From contig NZ_JACIBK010000013.1 of assembly GCF_014195325.1 (NCBI RefSeq), positions 62,001 to 126,000 on the forward strand: DNA of 64,000 bases, in the 5' to 3' direction. Positions within the stretch are counted from its first letter, which is position 1; each line of letters begins with the position of its first letter. Origin of the DNA: Rhizobium sp. BK650 (GTDB lineage: Bacteria > Pseudomonadota > Alphaproteobacteria > Rhizobiales > Rhizobiaceae). The notes under the pieces are model-generated. The model was not told the DNA's origin. It saw only the letters and a list, made by a program, of their open reading frames with translations, and did not search any database. Below are positions 9,171-17,653 of this stretch, in pieces. The translations under genes and the position numbers were made by a program.

Positions 9171-9803
9171 ATGCCAGACTACGATTACATCCGCAGCGGA
9201 GATGCGATCTATGAGCGCTCCTTCGCGATCATTCGCAGCGAAGCCGACCTATCACGTTTTTCGCCGGAGGAGGCCGATGTTGCCGTGCGCATGATCCATG
9301 CCTGCGGTCTGGTCGAGGCGGCACAGAATTTCGTCTTTTCGCCTGACTTCGTCCATGCGGCGCGGATCGCCCTGGAGGATGGTGCGCCAATTTTCTGCGA
9401 CGCCGAAATGGTAGCGCATGGCGTAACCCGCGCCCGCCTGCCTGCGAAGAACGAGGTAATCTGCACGCTGCATGATCCGCAAACACATGAGCTCGCCCGC
9501 GAGACCGGCAACACGCGTTCGGCTGCTGCCCTGCATCTCTGGCTCGATCGGCTCGGCGGCAGTATCGTTGCAATCGGCAATGCGCCGACAGCCCTCTTCC
9601 ACCTTCTCGAATTGCTCGGCGACGGCGCGCCGAAGCCGGCAGCAATCATCGGCATGCCCGTCGGCTTCGTCGGCGCTGCCGAATCCAAGGATGCTCTTGC
9701 GGAGAATTCCTACGGCGTCCCCTTTGCGATCGTGCGCGGGCGTCTCGGCGGCAGCGCGATGACGGCGGCAGCCATCAATGCACTGTCGAGGCCCGGCCTG
9801 TGA
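9171..9803 (+). CDS. cobH: Precorrin-8X methylmutase CobH
   Basis: 210 residues starting MPDYDYIRSGDAIYERSF. AGGAAT lies just upstream, within the cobG stop region. CobH moves the methyl group from C-11 to C-12 of precorrin-8X to form hydrogenobyrinic acid. The conserved segments RMIHACGLVEAAQNFVFSP and AIIGMPVGFVGAAESKDAL are present, including the active-site His of the methylmutase family (HACG). Its stop overlaps the cobI GTG start as GTGA, so the two are likely coupled. Confidence 0.93.
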   Translation: MPDYDYIRSGDAIYERSFAIIRSEADLSRFSPEEADVAVRMIHACGLVEAAQNFVFSPDFVHAARIALEDGAPIFCDAEMVAHGVTRARLPAKNEVICTLHDPQTHELARETGNTRSAAALHLWLDRLGGSIVAIGNAPTALFHLLELLGDGAPKPAAIIGMPVGFVGAAESKDALAENSYGVPFAIVRGRLGGSAMTAAAINALSRPGL

Positions 9804-10525
9804 GCGGCCGTCTGATCGGCGTCGGCACTGGACCCGGCGATCCTGAACTCCTGACACTCAAGGCTGTGCGCGCCATCAAGAGCGCCGACGTCATCGCCTA
9901 TTTCGCCAAACAGGGCAGGGGCGGCAACGGCAAGGCGATTGTCGAAGATCTGCTGAAGCCGGGCGTCGAACTGCTGCCGCTCTACTATCCGGTTACGACC
10001 GAGATCGACAAGAACGACCCGCTCTACCAGAGCCGGATCGCCGATTTCTACGATGCCTCCGCTCAAGCCGTTGCGCGCCAGCTTGATGCAGGGCGCCTGG
10101 TTGCCGTCCTCAGCGAGGGCGACCCGCTGTTCTACGGGTCCTACATGCATCTGCATGTGCGGCTCTCACCGCATTACCCGACCGAAGTCATCCCCGGTAT
10201 CAGCGCCATGTCCGGCTGCTGGTCGTCGGCGGGCATGCCGATCGTGCAGGGCGATGACGTACTTTCCGTGTTGCCGGGAACGATGGCCGAACAGGAATTG
10301 ACCCGCAGGCTCACGGATACCGAAGCCGCCGTCATCATGAAGGTCGGACGTAACCTGCCGAAGATCCGTCGCGCCCTAGAGGCCGCCGGCCGTCTTGACG
10401 GCGCCCTCTATGTCGAGCGCGGCACGATGGCAAATGCTGCCATGGTAAAACTCGCCGAGCGCGACGAGACCGAGGCGCCCTATTTCTCGCTGGTGCTCGT
10501 GCCCGGCTGGGAGGCCCGGCGATGA
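9800..10525 (+). CDS. cobI: Precorrin-2 C20-methyltransferase CobI
   Basis: 241 residues, GTG start overlapping the cobH stop. The tetrapyrrole methylase signature GVGTGPGDPELLTLKAVRAI is at the N-terminus. It is followed by VAVLSEGDPLFYGSYMHL and EVIPGISAMSGCW. It uses S-adenosylmethionine to methylate precorrin-2 at C-20, the entry step of the segment encoded here. It ends in an ATGA overlap with cobJ. Confidence 0.93.
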   Translation: MSGRLIGVGTGPGDPELLTLKAVRAIKSADVIAYFAKQGRGGNGKAIVEDLLKPGVELLPLYYPVTTEIDKNDPLYQSRIADFYDASAQAVARQLDAGRLVAVLSEGDPLFYGSYMHLHVRLSPHYPTEVIPGISAMSGCWSSAGMPIVQGDDVLSVLPGTMAEQELTRRLTDTEAAVIMKVGRNLPKIRRALEAAGRLDGALYVERGTMANAAMVKLAERDETEAPYFSLVLVPGWEARR

Positions 10526-11286
10526 GCGGCCGGCTCTTCGTGATCGGCACCGGTCCCGGCAATCCGGAACAAATGACGCCGGAAGCCCGCGCAGCCGTCG
10601 AGGCGGCGACCGATTTCTTCGGCTATGGCCCATATCTCGACCGGCTGACACTGCGCGCCGGCCAGGCCCGGCATGTTTCCGATAATCGGGAGGAGCTGGA
10701 CAGGGCAGGTGCCGCACTGACAATGGCCGCCAATGGCGCCGATGTCTGCGTCGTCTCCGGTGGCGATCCCGGTGTTTTCGCCATGGCTGCTGCCGTCTGC
10801 GAGGCGATCGATAACGGACCTGCAGAATGGCGCGGCGTCGATCTCGTTGTCCTGCCCGGCATCACTGCTATGCTCGCGGTCGCTGCCCGCGTCGGCGCGC
10901 CGCTCGGCCACGATTTCTGCGCCATATCGCTCTCTGACAATCTGAAGCCCTGGCCCGTTATCGAGAACCGCCTGGAACTTGCGGCACGGGCGGGATTCGT
11001 CATCGCCCTCTATAATCCGATCAGCAAGGCGCGGCCCTGGCAGCTGAGCTCCGCTTTCGATCTTCTGCGCCGGCATCTGCCGCAAGCGACACCGGTTATC
11101 TTCGGCCGGGCAGCGGGGCGGCCCGACGAGCGGATCATTGTGCGGCTACTTGAGACGGCCGATGCCAACATCGCCGACATGGCAACCTGTGTCATCATCG
11201 GTTCGCCCGAGACGCGGGTGATAACCCGCAAAGGGCAAGCGGACCTCATTTATACGCCGCGCTTCATGGCCGGAGACAAGAGATGA
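10522..11286 (+). CDS. cobJ: Precorrin-3B C17-methyltransferase CobJ
   Basis: 254 residues. The motifs FVIGTGPGNPEQMTPEARAA, VVSGGDPGVFAMAAAV and VVLPGITAMLAVAARVG are those of the CobJ/CbiH branch of corrin methylases. It methylates precorrin-3B at C-17 with ring contraction to precorrin-4. Translationally coupled to cobI (ATGA). Its last 37 bases overlap the 3' end of cobK, which lies on the other strand. Confidence 0.93.
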   Translation: MSGRLFVIGTGPGNPEQMTPEARAAVEAATDFFGYGPYLDRLTLRAGQARHVSDNREELDRAGAALTMAANGADVCVVSGGDPGVFAMAAAVCEAIDNGPAEWRGVDLVVLPGITAMLAVAARVGAPLGHDFCAISLSDNLKPWPVIENRLELAARAGFVIALYNPISKARPWQLSSAFDLLRRHLPQATPVIFGRAAGRPDERIIVRLLETADANIADMATCVIIGSPETRVITRKGQADLIYTPRFMAGDKR

Positions 11287-12020
11287 TCGATCGCTTCAAG
11301 CGCCGCTTCGACCGTTTCGACCGATCTCATGGCGGCAGCGGGCGCGCGGGCGATGACGATGCACTTAGCGCCAAGCAGGCGCCCAGCCTCGATCTTGGCA
11401 TAGGCCGCCGAACCGCCGCTGTTCTTGGTGATGATGGTGTCGATGCGGTGTTTCCGCATGAGCTCAATCTCACCTTCGAGCGTGAAGGGGCCACGGTCGA
11501 GCACATATTCCACGTCGGCAAGCGTAAGCGGCGGGTCGACGGGATCGACGCTGCGCACCAGATAAAAATGCTGCGGGGCGACCTCGGCATGGTAAGCGCT
11601 CTGGCGACCCGTCGCCAGGAAGACGCGGCGAGGGGCGGGGCCGAGTGCCGCGATGGCAGAGGGTATGTCGGCGACGGTATGCCAGTGGTCGCCGGGTTCA
11701 GGCACCCACTCGGGACGGACGAGCGCGATCGCGGCAATGCCACTGCGTTCGACTGCCGCCGCGGCATTGGCGGAGATACGTTCGGCGAAGGGATGAGTGG
11801 CATCGACCAGCAGGTCGTAGCGTGCGGCCATCAGGAAATCGGCGAGGCCCTCGGCGCCACCGAAGCCACCGATACGAACGGGAACGGGCTGCGGAGCAGG
11901 GGTCTCCGTGCGGCCGGCGAACGACAGCAGGATCTCGAGATCGTCTCGCCTGGCGAGTTCGGCGGCAAGCCTGCGCGCTTCGCCCGTGCCGCCCAGGATC
12001 AGAATGCGGGTCTTGTCCAT
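11250..12020 (-). CDS. cobK: Precorrin-6A reductase CobK
   Basis: 256 residues from ATG 12020 (MDKTRILILGGTGEARRLA) with GGGAG upstream. It has the NADPH-dependent reductase fold with an N-terminal nucleotide-binding GGTGEA loop. DATHPFAERISANAAAA and ITKNSGGSAAYAKIEAG are typical of CobK/CbiJ. It reduces precorrin-6A to precorrin-6B. It is the only gene of the cluster on the reverse strand. Its start codon shares the CATG tetranucleotide with cobL, and its 3' end overlaps cobJ, so it is embedded antisense in the operon. Confidence 0.92.
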   Translation of the reverse strand: MDKTRILILGGTGEARRLAAELARRDDLEILLSFAGRTETPAPQPVPVRIGGFGGAEGLADFLMAARYDLLVDATHPFAERISANAAAAVERSGIAAIALVRPEWVPEPGDHWHTVADIPSAIAALGPAPRRVFLATGRQSAYHAEVAPQHFYLVRSVDPVDPPLTLADVEYVLDRGPFTLEGEIELMRKHRIDTIITKNSGGSAAYAKIEAGRLLGAKCIVIARAPAAAMRSVETVEAALEAIDHLLSPAMKRGV

Positions 12021-13248
12021 GTCTGATTTGTCTCCCGCCGGCCGGCGCTGGCTCACTCTTATCGGCATCGGCGAGGATGGTCCAGCAGGACTTGGCGATG
12101 AGGCCAAGCGTCTGATCGCTGCCGCCCCCGTCGTCTTCGGGGGCGCGCGCCACCACGATCTTGCCGGCGCGCTGATATCGGGCGAGCGCCTCATCTGGCA
12201 GAACCCATTCGAAAGATCGGTCGAAGCGATCCTCGCGCGGCGCGGTACGCCTGTCGTCGTGCTGGCTTCGGGAGATCCTTTCCTCTACGGCGTCGGAGCG
12301 ACGCTCTCGCGCCATGTCGCGGCAGAGGAGATCTACACCATTCCTGCGCCCTCCGCCTTCAGCCTTGCAGCCTCGCGCCTCGGCTGGCCGCTGCAGGAGA
12401 CAGCATGTATTTCGCTGCACGGGCGCCCGCTCGACTTCATCCGCCCGCATCTGCACCCCGGCAGGCGCATTCTGGCGCTGACATCGGACGAGAAGGGACC
12501 GGCGGCGCTTGCCACGCTGCTTGCCGCCGATGGTTTCGTCGACACGCGGCTGACGGTTCTGGAAGCGCTCGGCGGCGAACGCGAGAGGATCAGAAGCACG
12601 TCAGCAGGGAATTTCGAGCTTGCCGATATCGCGCCTTTGAATGTCTGTGCGCTCGATGTTGTCGCGACGCCGGGTGCGCGCATCCTGCCCTACATATGCG
12701 GGCTCGAAGACGACCTCTTCGAGCATGACGGACAGATTACCAAACGGGAAATCCGTGCCGTCACGCTTTCAGCGCTGGCGCCGCGGCATGGCGAACTGCT
12801 CTGGGATATCGGCGCGGGCTCGGGATCAATCGGCATCGAGTGGATGCTTGCCGATCCGTCGCTCAGGGCAATCGCCATCGAGCAGGCGTTGGAGCGTGCT
12901 GCCCGCATTGCCCGCAATGCCGCAGCCTTCGGGGTGCCACAGCTTGCTCTCATCGAGGGCGCTGCACCTGTCGCATTTGCAGGGCTGCCGGCACCAGATG
13001 CAATCTTCATCGGTGGTGGCGGCAGCGGGGATGGCGTGATGAGTGCGGCGATCGCTGCCCTGAAGCCGGGGGGGCGGCTCGTTGCCAATGCCGTGACGCT
13101 CGAAATGGAAGCCGTCCTCCTGGCAGAGCATGCTGCCCGCGGCGGCTCACTGACCAGGATCGAAATATCGCGTGCAGCACCGGTCGGCGGCATGAACGGC
13201 TGGCGGCCGGCCATGCCTGTGACGCAATGGCGCTGGATCAAGGATTAG
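12019..13248 (+). CDS. cobL: Precorrin-6B C5,15-methyltransferase/decarboxylase CobL
   Basis: 409 residues with two domains. Residues about 1-200 form a CbiE-like tetrapyrrole methylase (LTLIGIGEDGPAGLG, VVLASGDPFLYGVGATL). Residues about 230-409 form a CbiT-like Rossmann methyltransferase with the SAM motif LLWDIGAGSGSIGIEWML. The fusion carries out C-5 and C-15 methylation plus decarboxylation of the C-12 acetate of precorrin-6B, giving precorrin-8X. The start at 12019 is supported by the conserved N-terminus; longer upstream readings run antisense through cobK. Confidence 0.92.
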   Translation: MSDLSPAGRRWLTLIGIGEDGPAGLGDEAKRLIAAAPVVFGGARHHDLAGALISGERLIWQNPFERSVEAILARRGTPVVVLASGDPFLYGVGATLSRHVAAEEIYTIPAPSAFSLAASRLGWPLQETACISLHGRPLDFIRPHLHPGRRILALTSDEKGPAALATLLAADGFVDTRLTVLEALGGERERIRSTSAGNFELADIAPLNVCALDVVATPGARILPYICGLEDDLFEHDGQITKREIRAVTLSALAPRHGELLWDIGAGSGSIGIEWMLADPSLRAIAIEQALERAARIARNAAAFGVPQLALIEGAAPVAFAGLPAPDAIFIGGGGSGDGVMSAAIAALKPGGRLVANAVTLEMEAVLLAEHAARGGSLTRIEISRAAPVGGMNGWRPAMPVTQWRWIKD

Positions 13249-13251
13249 AAA

Positions 13252-14010
13252 ATGACGGTTCATTTCATCGGCGCCGGACCCGGCGCTGCCGATCTCATCA
13301 CGGTGCGCGGGCGTGACCTGATCGGCAAATGCCCGGTCTGCCTCTATGCCGGCTCCATCGTTTCGCCCGAACTCATACAATATTGCCCGCCGGGCGCGCG
13401 CATTATCGATACGGCACCGATGTCGCTGGACGAAATCGAAGCGGAATATCTGCGCGCTGCAGCAGCCGGCGAAGATGTCGCGCGGCTGCATTCGGGCGAT
13501 CTCTCGGTCTGGAGCGCGGTCGCCGAGCAGATCCGCCGGCTGGAGAGACACGGTATCGACTATACGATGACGCCGGGCGTGCCGGCCTTTGCCGCAGCAG
13601 CGTCCGCGCTCGGCCGCGAGCTCACGATCCCCGCAGTGGCGCAGAGCCTCGTGCTGACGCGTGTGTCCGGCCGCGCTTCGCCGATGCCCAACGAAGAGAC
13701 GCTTTCGAAATTCGGGGCGACGGGCGCGACGCTTGCGATCCACCTCGCGATTCACGCGCTGCCGGAGGTCGTCGCGGAGCTGACGCCGCTTTATGGCGCC
13801 GATTGCTCCGTGGCGATCGTCGTCAAAGCGACATGGCCCGATGAGCGCATCCTGCGCGGCACGCTCGCCGATATCGAGCGGAAGGTGGCGGCCGAGCCGA
13901 TCGAACGCACCGCGATCATCTTCGTCGGACGCTCGCTTGCGACTGACGATTTCCGCGAGAGCTCGCTTTACGACCCGGCCTATCAGCGCCGCTTCCGCGG
14001 CCGCGAATAG
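13252..14010 (+). CDS. cobM: Precorrin-4 C11-methyltransferase CobM
   Basis: 252 residues. VHFIGAGPGAADLITVRGRD, VARLHSGDLSVWSAVAEQ and YTMTPGVPAFAAAASALGRE are diagnostic of CobM/CbiF, which methylates precorrin-4 at C-11 to precorrin-5. It begins 3 bases after cobL and is the last cob gene here. It completes the set CobI, G, J, M, F, K, L and H needed from precorrin-2 to hydrogenobyrinic acid. Amidation, cobalt insertion and nucleotide loop genes are not in the window. Confidence 0.93.
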   Translation: MTVHFIGAGPGAADLITVRGRDLIGKCPVCLYAGSIVSPELIQYCPPGARIIDTAPMSLDEIEAEYLRAAAAGEDVARLHSGDLSVWSAVAEQIRRLERHGIDYTMTPGVPAFAAAASALGRELTIPAVAQSLVLTRVSGRASPMPNEETLSKFGATGATLAIHLAIHALPEVVAELTPLYGADCSVAIVVKATWPDERILRGTLADIERKVAAEPIERTAIIFVGRSLATDDFRESSLYDPAYQRRFRGRE

Positions 14011-14015
14011 CTCGC

Positions 14016-14828
14016 TCAAACCTGGGCCGAGAGGTAATCCATGCTGGCCTTCAGCGCGGCAGCAGGATCCTTGAGCGCATGCACTTCGGCAGCAAAGGGC
14101 TCGAAGGATAAGGGGCCTTTATAGCTTGCCTGCAGCAGTGCGCGGATCTGGGCAGCATTGCCGAGCCGGTCGTCGGCGGCCACGAGCACACGATGCGGGT
14201 CACGCATGTCGGCGACGGAAACGGCGGGGTCGCTGACACCGGAAATGTGCACGAGGCCCGTCAGATGCGGAAATATCAGCGCCTCCCCGGCAAGATGATG
14301 ATGGAAGGTATCGTGCACCAGCCGGAAGGTCGGCTGGGCGCCCAATGTCTCGATCGCCTCGGCCGCTTCCGCCTTGGAGCGCAGCGAGCAGATCTCGAAG
14401 CCGAGCGGCTCGACCAGCCCGACAATGCCGGCCGCATCCAGCATTGGCCGAAGTGCCTCGAGCGATCGGCGCAGATTGGCTTGACGTTCGCCGTCCGCGC
14501 GGCTCGTGCCGTCATTTTTCGGCACCAGCACCAGCGCCTGCGAGCCCACGGCCTTAGCATAGTCGACCAATTCGCGGGCCTCCCTCTCGCGGGTCGCATT
14601 CCATTCGTTGAAGCGCTGCAGCGCATTGATGGAGATGATGGCGACGCCGTGACGGGCAGCGGCGTCCCTGATCACCTCCGGCGGCGTGCCGTCGACAATA
14701 GCATTGCCGGTCAGGTCGTTGCGGATTTCCACCGCATCAATGCCGAGCGAAGCGGCGAGCGCGAAGAAATCCTCGATCGAAAGCGAGGGCGCTGCCATGT
14801 GGTTCAGCGCGAAACGAATAGATGGCAT
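14016..14828 (-). CDS. Sugar/inositol TIM-barrel isomerase-like protein
   Basis: 270 residues of the xylose isomerase-like TIM barrel superfamily (IolE/IolI/MocC type), starting MPSIRFALNHMAAPSL with a GAGGAGGAG ribosome site. Family features seen are GIDAVEIRNDL, GLVEPLGFE (metal-binding Glu), LVHDTFHHHLAG (Asp/His) and LSFEPFAAE near the C-terminus (Glu). These support a divalent-metal epimerase, isomerase or dehydratase acting on an inosose-like compound. It converges on cobM with a 5-base gap and lies near a LacI regulator and mocDEF-like genes. A role in inositol or rhizopine-like compound use is inferred; the exact substrate is unknown. Confidence 0.75.
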   Translation of the reverse strand: MPSIRFALNHMAAPSLSIEDFFALAASLGIDAVEIRNDLTGNAIVDGTPPEVIRDAAARHGVAIISINALQRFNEWNATREREARELVDYAKAVGSQALVLVPKNDGTSRADGERQANLRRSLEALRPMLDAAGIVGLVEPLGFEICSLRSKAEAAEAIETLGAQPTFRLVHDTFHHHLAGEALIFPHLTGLVHISGVSDPAVSVADMRDPHRVLVAADDRLGNAAQIRALLQASYKGPLSFEPFAAEVHALKDPAAALKASMDYLSAQV

Positions 14829-15045
14829 GCGAAATCTCCTCCTCGATCCCCGCATCTTCGGCGAGGACGTTTTGAATGATCGAGGAAATGTCTAATGCAA
14901 TTCGGCGGCGCGTCCATCGGCGACGAGGCGTCAAAGCCTATCATTGCTGATAGAATTTCAGCTGAGATGATAGGATTCCATCATTCTCGGAGAATTCTGG
15001 TTTCTGAATTCCGAACGAACCAGCGCGCCGTTTGTCAGAATTGCT

Positions 15046-16074
15046 TCAGATATTTTCGGGCAGAAAAATCTCGAAAGGCAGGAAGGATTGGCCGGGGACG
15101 GCAGTCCCGCCATTCTCCAGAGCGCCCGTCATCAGCGAGACGACCTCCTCGCAAAGCGCCGGCAGCGGCGTGCCGATCGCCATGGTGACGATACCATCGG
15201 CAAGGCCGGTCTTGCTGTCCGACGTCAGTTCGTTGACGATCAGCACGATGCGGCCGTCGATTCCTTCCTCACGGAATGCCGAGATGGCCCCCTCCATGCC
15301 GCCGCCGCAAACATAGAGGCCGACGAGATCGGGATGTTTCTGCAGAAGCGTCAGCGTCGCCTCGTGAGTGATCTCAGGGGTTTCGAGATTGATCAGCGTT
15401 TCGACCACCTCGAAGTCCGGCGCCTCCTCGCGGAAATAGGAGCGGAAGCCCATCTCGCGCAGCTCATGACCATGGAAACGATGGCTCCCGACGAAGCAGG
15501 CAACCTTTCCCGGCCGTCGTGATGTCTTTGCGATCATCCAGGCGGCGGTGCGGCCGACCTTTCGATTGTTGACGCCGACATAGGCGTCCCTGACACCGGT
15601 CGCGAGATCCGAAAGCAGCGAGAAGACCGGAATGCCGCGTTCCTTCAACTCCTCGACCGCTGCCGTCACCGCCGGATAGTCCGGTCCGACGAGGGCAACC
15701 GCCTGATTCCTGGCACCAAGCAGCTTGATCTTTTCGACGAGCGCCGCCGGCGTTGCCGCAGCAGGATATTCCACCTGTGTCTGGATGCGGGCGGTCGTGA
15801 CGTTGCGGGCAGCCGTTTCGATCTCGCGGGCGAAAGCCTGGTAGAAGGGCTGCGTCGGCTTCTGCAGCAGGAAGGCCAAGCGATATTGCGGCAGATCCTC
15901 GAAGACGCGCTGCCGGATCAGGCCGACGGCGTGATAGCCGATCGATTGAGCCGCATCATAGACGCGACGCGCCGTCTCCTCGCGCACCCGGTGGCGGCCA
16001 TTCAGAACACGGTCGACGGTCGCGACACTGACGCCGGAGGCCTGGGCAAGATCGGAGATGGTAGGGCGGCGCAT
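15046..16074 (-). CDS. LacI-family transcriptional regulator
   Basis: 342 residues. The N-terminal HTH and hinge helix (ISDLAQASGVSVATVDRVLN) are followed by a periplasmic-binding-protein-like sugar sensor (FLLQKPTQPFYQAFAREIE and later). The effector domain is of the type that recognises monosaccharides or polyols. It is transcribed away from the desaturase/ferredoxin operon and towards the TIM-barrel gene, so it probably controls one or both. The 217-base gap at 14829-15045 has imperfect inverted repeats (for example GAATTC-N8-GAATTC near 14993) that could be operators. Confidence 0.88.
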   Translation of the reverse strand: MRRPTISDLAQASGVSVATVDRVLNGRHRVREETARRVYDAAQSIGYHAVGLIRQRVFEDLPQYRLAFLLQKPTQPFYQAFAREIETAARNVTTARIQTQVEYPAAATPAALVEKIKLLGARNQAVALVGPDYPAVTAAVEELKERGIPVFSLLSDLATGVRDAYVGVNNRKVGRTAAWMIAKTSRRPGKVACFVGSHRFHGHELREMGFRSYFREEAPDFEVVETLINLETPEITHEATLTLLQKHPDLVGLYVCGGGMEGAISAFREEGIDGRIVLIVNELTSDSKTGLADGIVTMAIGTPLPALCEEVVSLMTGALENGGTAVPGQSFLPFEIFLPENI

Positions 16075-16207
16075 GGGCTTTCCTGAGAGTTTTCAATCAC
16101 AAATGAAAGCTGTTTTTGATGGCTTTTGATAGAATACATCAAGCCTGCATTGAGAGCTTTGCGAAGTCAACATATTCTCCGGGCCAAGAGCTGGTGAGGA
16201 GGAAGGC

Positions 16208-17296
16208 ATGGCTGGTGATGCAACAAAGCGGGATTACAGCCTCTTGGGGGCGAGCGGCAGGTCGGCGGTGGAAACCGGCCTTGCGGCTGCGCAATGGTAT
16301 CACACCGATATTGCCCGCAAGGAGATGAAGGCGCTGATGCAGCGTTCGGACGCGCCAGCAATCCGCGATACGGCGCTCTGGCTCGGCAGCATGGCGGTCT
16401 TTGCAGCACTTGCCATTCGTTTCTGGGGCTCCTGGATCGCAGTGCCCTTCTTTCTTGCTTACGGCGTGCTCTACGGCTCGGCCTCCGACAGCCGCTGGCA
16501 TGAATGCGGCCATGGCACCGCCTTCAAGACGCGGTGGATGAACGACGTCGTCTACCAGATCGCCTGCTTCATGATCATGCGCAATCCAGTGACCTGGCGC
16601 TGGAGCCATACGCGCCATCACACCGACACCGTCATCGTCGGCCGCGATCCCGAAATCGCTGTGATGCGCCCGCCGGATCTCGTTCGGCTGATCCTCAATT
16701 TCTTCGGCATTCTCGATGTCTGGCATGCTGTCGTCGACATGGTCAGGAATTCGACCGGCATCATCAGCGCCGGGGAGAAGACCTTCATTCCTGAGATGGA
16801 GCAGCCGAAGGCGATCCGCATCGCCCGCATCTGGCTGGCGATCTACGTCGTCACAATAGCACTTGCCATCTACATGGGCTCGATCCTGCCGCTTGTGCTG
16901 ATCGGCCTGCCCCGCCTTTATGGCGCCTGGCATCATGTCCTGACTGGCTTGCTGCAGCATGGCGGGCTTGCCGACAACGTCATCGACCATAGGCTCAACA
17001 GCCGCACGGTCTACATGAACCCGATCAGTCGCTTCATCTACTGGAACATGAACTATCACGTCGAGCACCACATGTTTCCGATGGTGCCCTACCACGCGCT
17101 GCCGAAGCTGCATGCGATGATCAAGCACGACCTGCCGGCACCCAGTCTGTCAATCTGGGCCGGCTACAAAGAGATGATCCCGGCCTTCCTGCGCCAGCTT
17201 CGCAACGAGGATTATTTCGTCAAGCGGGAGCTGCCCGCGACGGCCCGGCCCTACCGCGAGGAGTTCCACGCCGAACTGGCGCCTGCAGCCCAGTAA
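16208..17296 (+). CDS. MocD-like membrane di-iron oxygenase (fatty-acid desaturase family)
   Basis: 362 residues with the three histidine boxes of membrane di-iron desaturases/hydroxylases: HECGH (98-102), HTRHH (134-138) and HVEHH (284-288). Two hydrophobic pairs (about 60-90 and 210-235) would span the inner membrane. The next two genes supply a Rieske ferredoxin and a ferredoxin reductase, the arrangement of mocD-mocE-mocF, which demethylate the rhizopine 3-O-methyl-scyllo-inosamine in S. meliloti. The ribosome site GGTGAGGAGGA supports this start. The substrate here could be another methyl ether, hydrocarbon or lipid, so I leave the symbol empty. Confidence 0.82.
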   Translation: MAGDATKRDYSLLGASGRSAVETGLAAAQWYHTDIARKEMKALMQRSDAPAIRDTALWLGSMAVFAALAIRFWGSWIAVPFFLAYGVLYGSASDSRWHECGHGTAFKTRWMNDVVYQIACFMIMRNPVTWRWSHTRHHTDTVIVGRDPEIAVMRPPDLVRLILNFFGILDVWHAVVDMVRNSTGIISAGEKTFIPEMEQPKAIRIARIWLAIYVVTIALAIYMGSILPLVLIGLPRLYGAWHHVLTGLLQHGGLADNVIDHRLNSRTVYMNPISRFIYWNMNYHVEHHMFPMVPYHALPKLHAMIKHDLPAPSLSIWAGYKEMIPAFLRQLRNEDYFVKRELPATARPYREEFHAELAPAAQ

Positions 17297-17330
17297 GCAG
17301 CCCAATTAACCGGATTGAGGGAGGAAAAAG

Positions 17331-17645
17331 ATGAACGGAAACTGGATTGAAGTTTGCGGCAAGGACGAGATCGACGAGGAGGATGTCATCCGCTTCGATC
17401 ACGGCGGGCGCACCTTTGCGGTCTATCGCAGCCCGGATGACGAATTCTTCGCCACCGACGGGCTCTGTACCCATGAGCAAGTCCATCTCGCCGACGGGCT
17501 CGTCATGGACGAAATCATCGAATGTCCGAAGCATAATGGCCGCTTCAACTATAGGACTGGCGAGGCCAAAGGAGCACCGGTCTGCGTCAACCTCAAGACC
17601 TATCCTGTCAAGGTCGAAGACGGTGCCGTCTTCATCGCGATCTGA
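17331..17645 (+). CDS. MocE-like Rieske [2Fe-2S] ferredoxin
   Basis: 104 residues, a single Rieske domain. The cluster ligands are C46-x-H48 (GLCTHEQ) and C65-x2-H68 (ECPKHNG). It starts 34 bases after the oxygenase gene behind GAGGGAGG. It should carry electrons from the FAD reductase encoded next to the membrane oxygenase. The size and motifs match MocE-type ferredoxins. Confidence 0.88.
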   Translation: MNGNWIEVCGKDEIDEEDVIRFDHGGRTFAVYRSPDDEFFATDGLCTHEQVHLADGLVMDEIIECPKHNGRFNYRTGEAKGAPVCVNLKTYPVKVEDGAVFIAI

Positions 17646-17653
17646 GGTGCGTC

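Noticed and set aside
11283..12026. Forward frame of 247 codons across cobK
   Set aside because: It is antisense to a well-recognised cobK and has the composition of a shadow frame.
6958..14010. Possible cobalamin riboswitch
   Set aside because: No B12-box-like sequence or leader of sufficient length was seen before cobF or between the cob genes.
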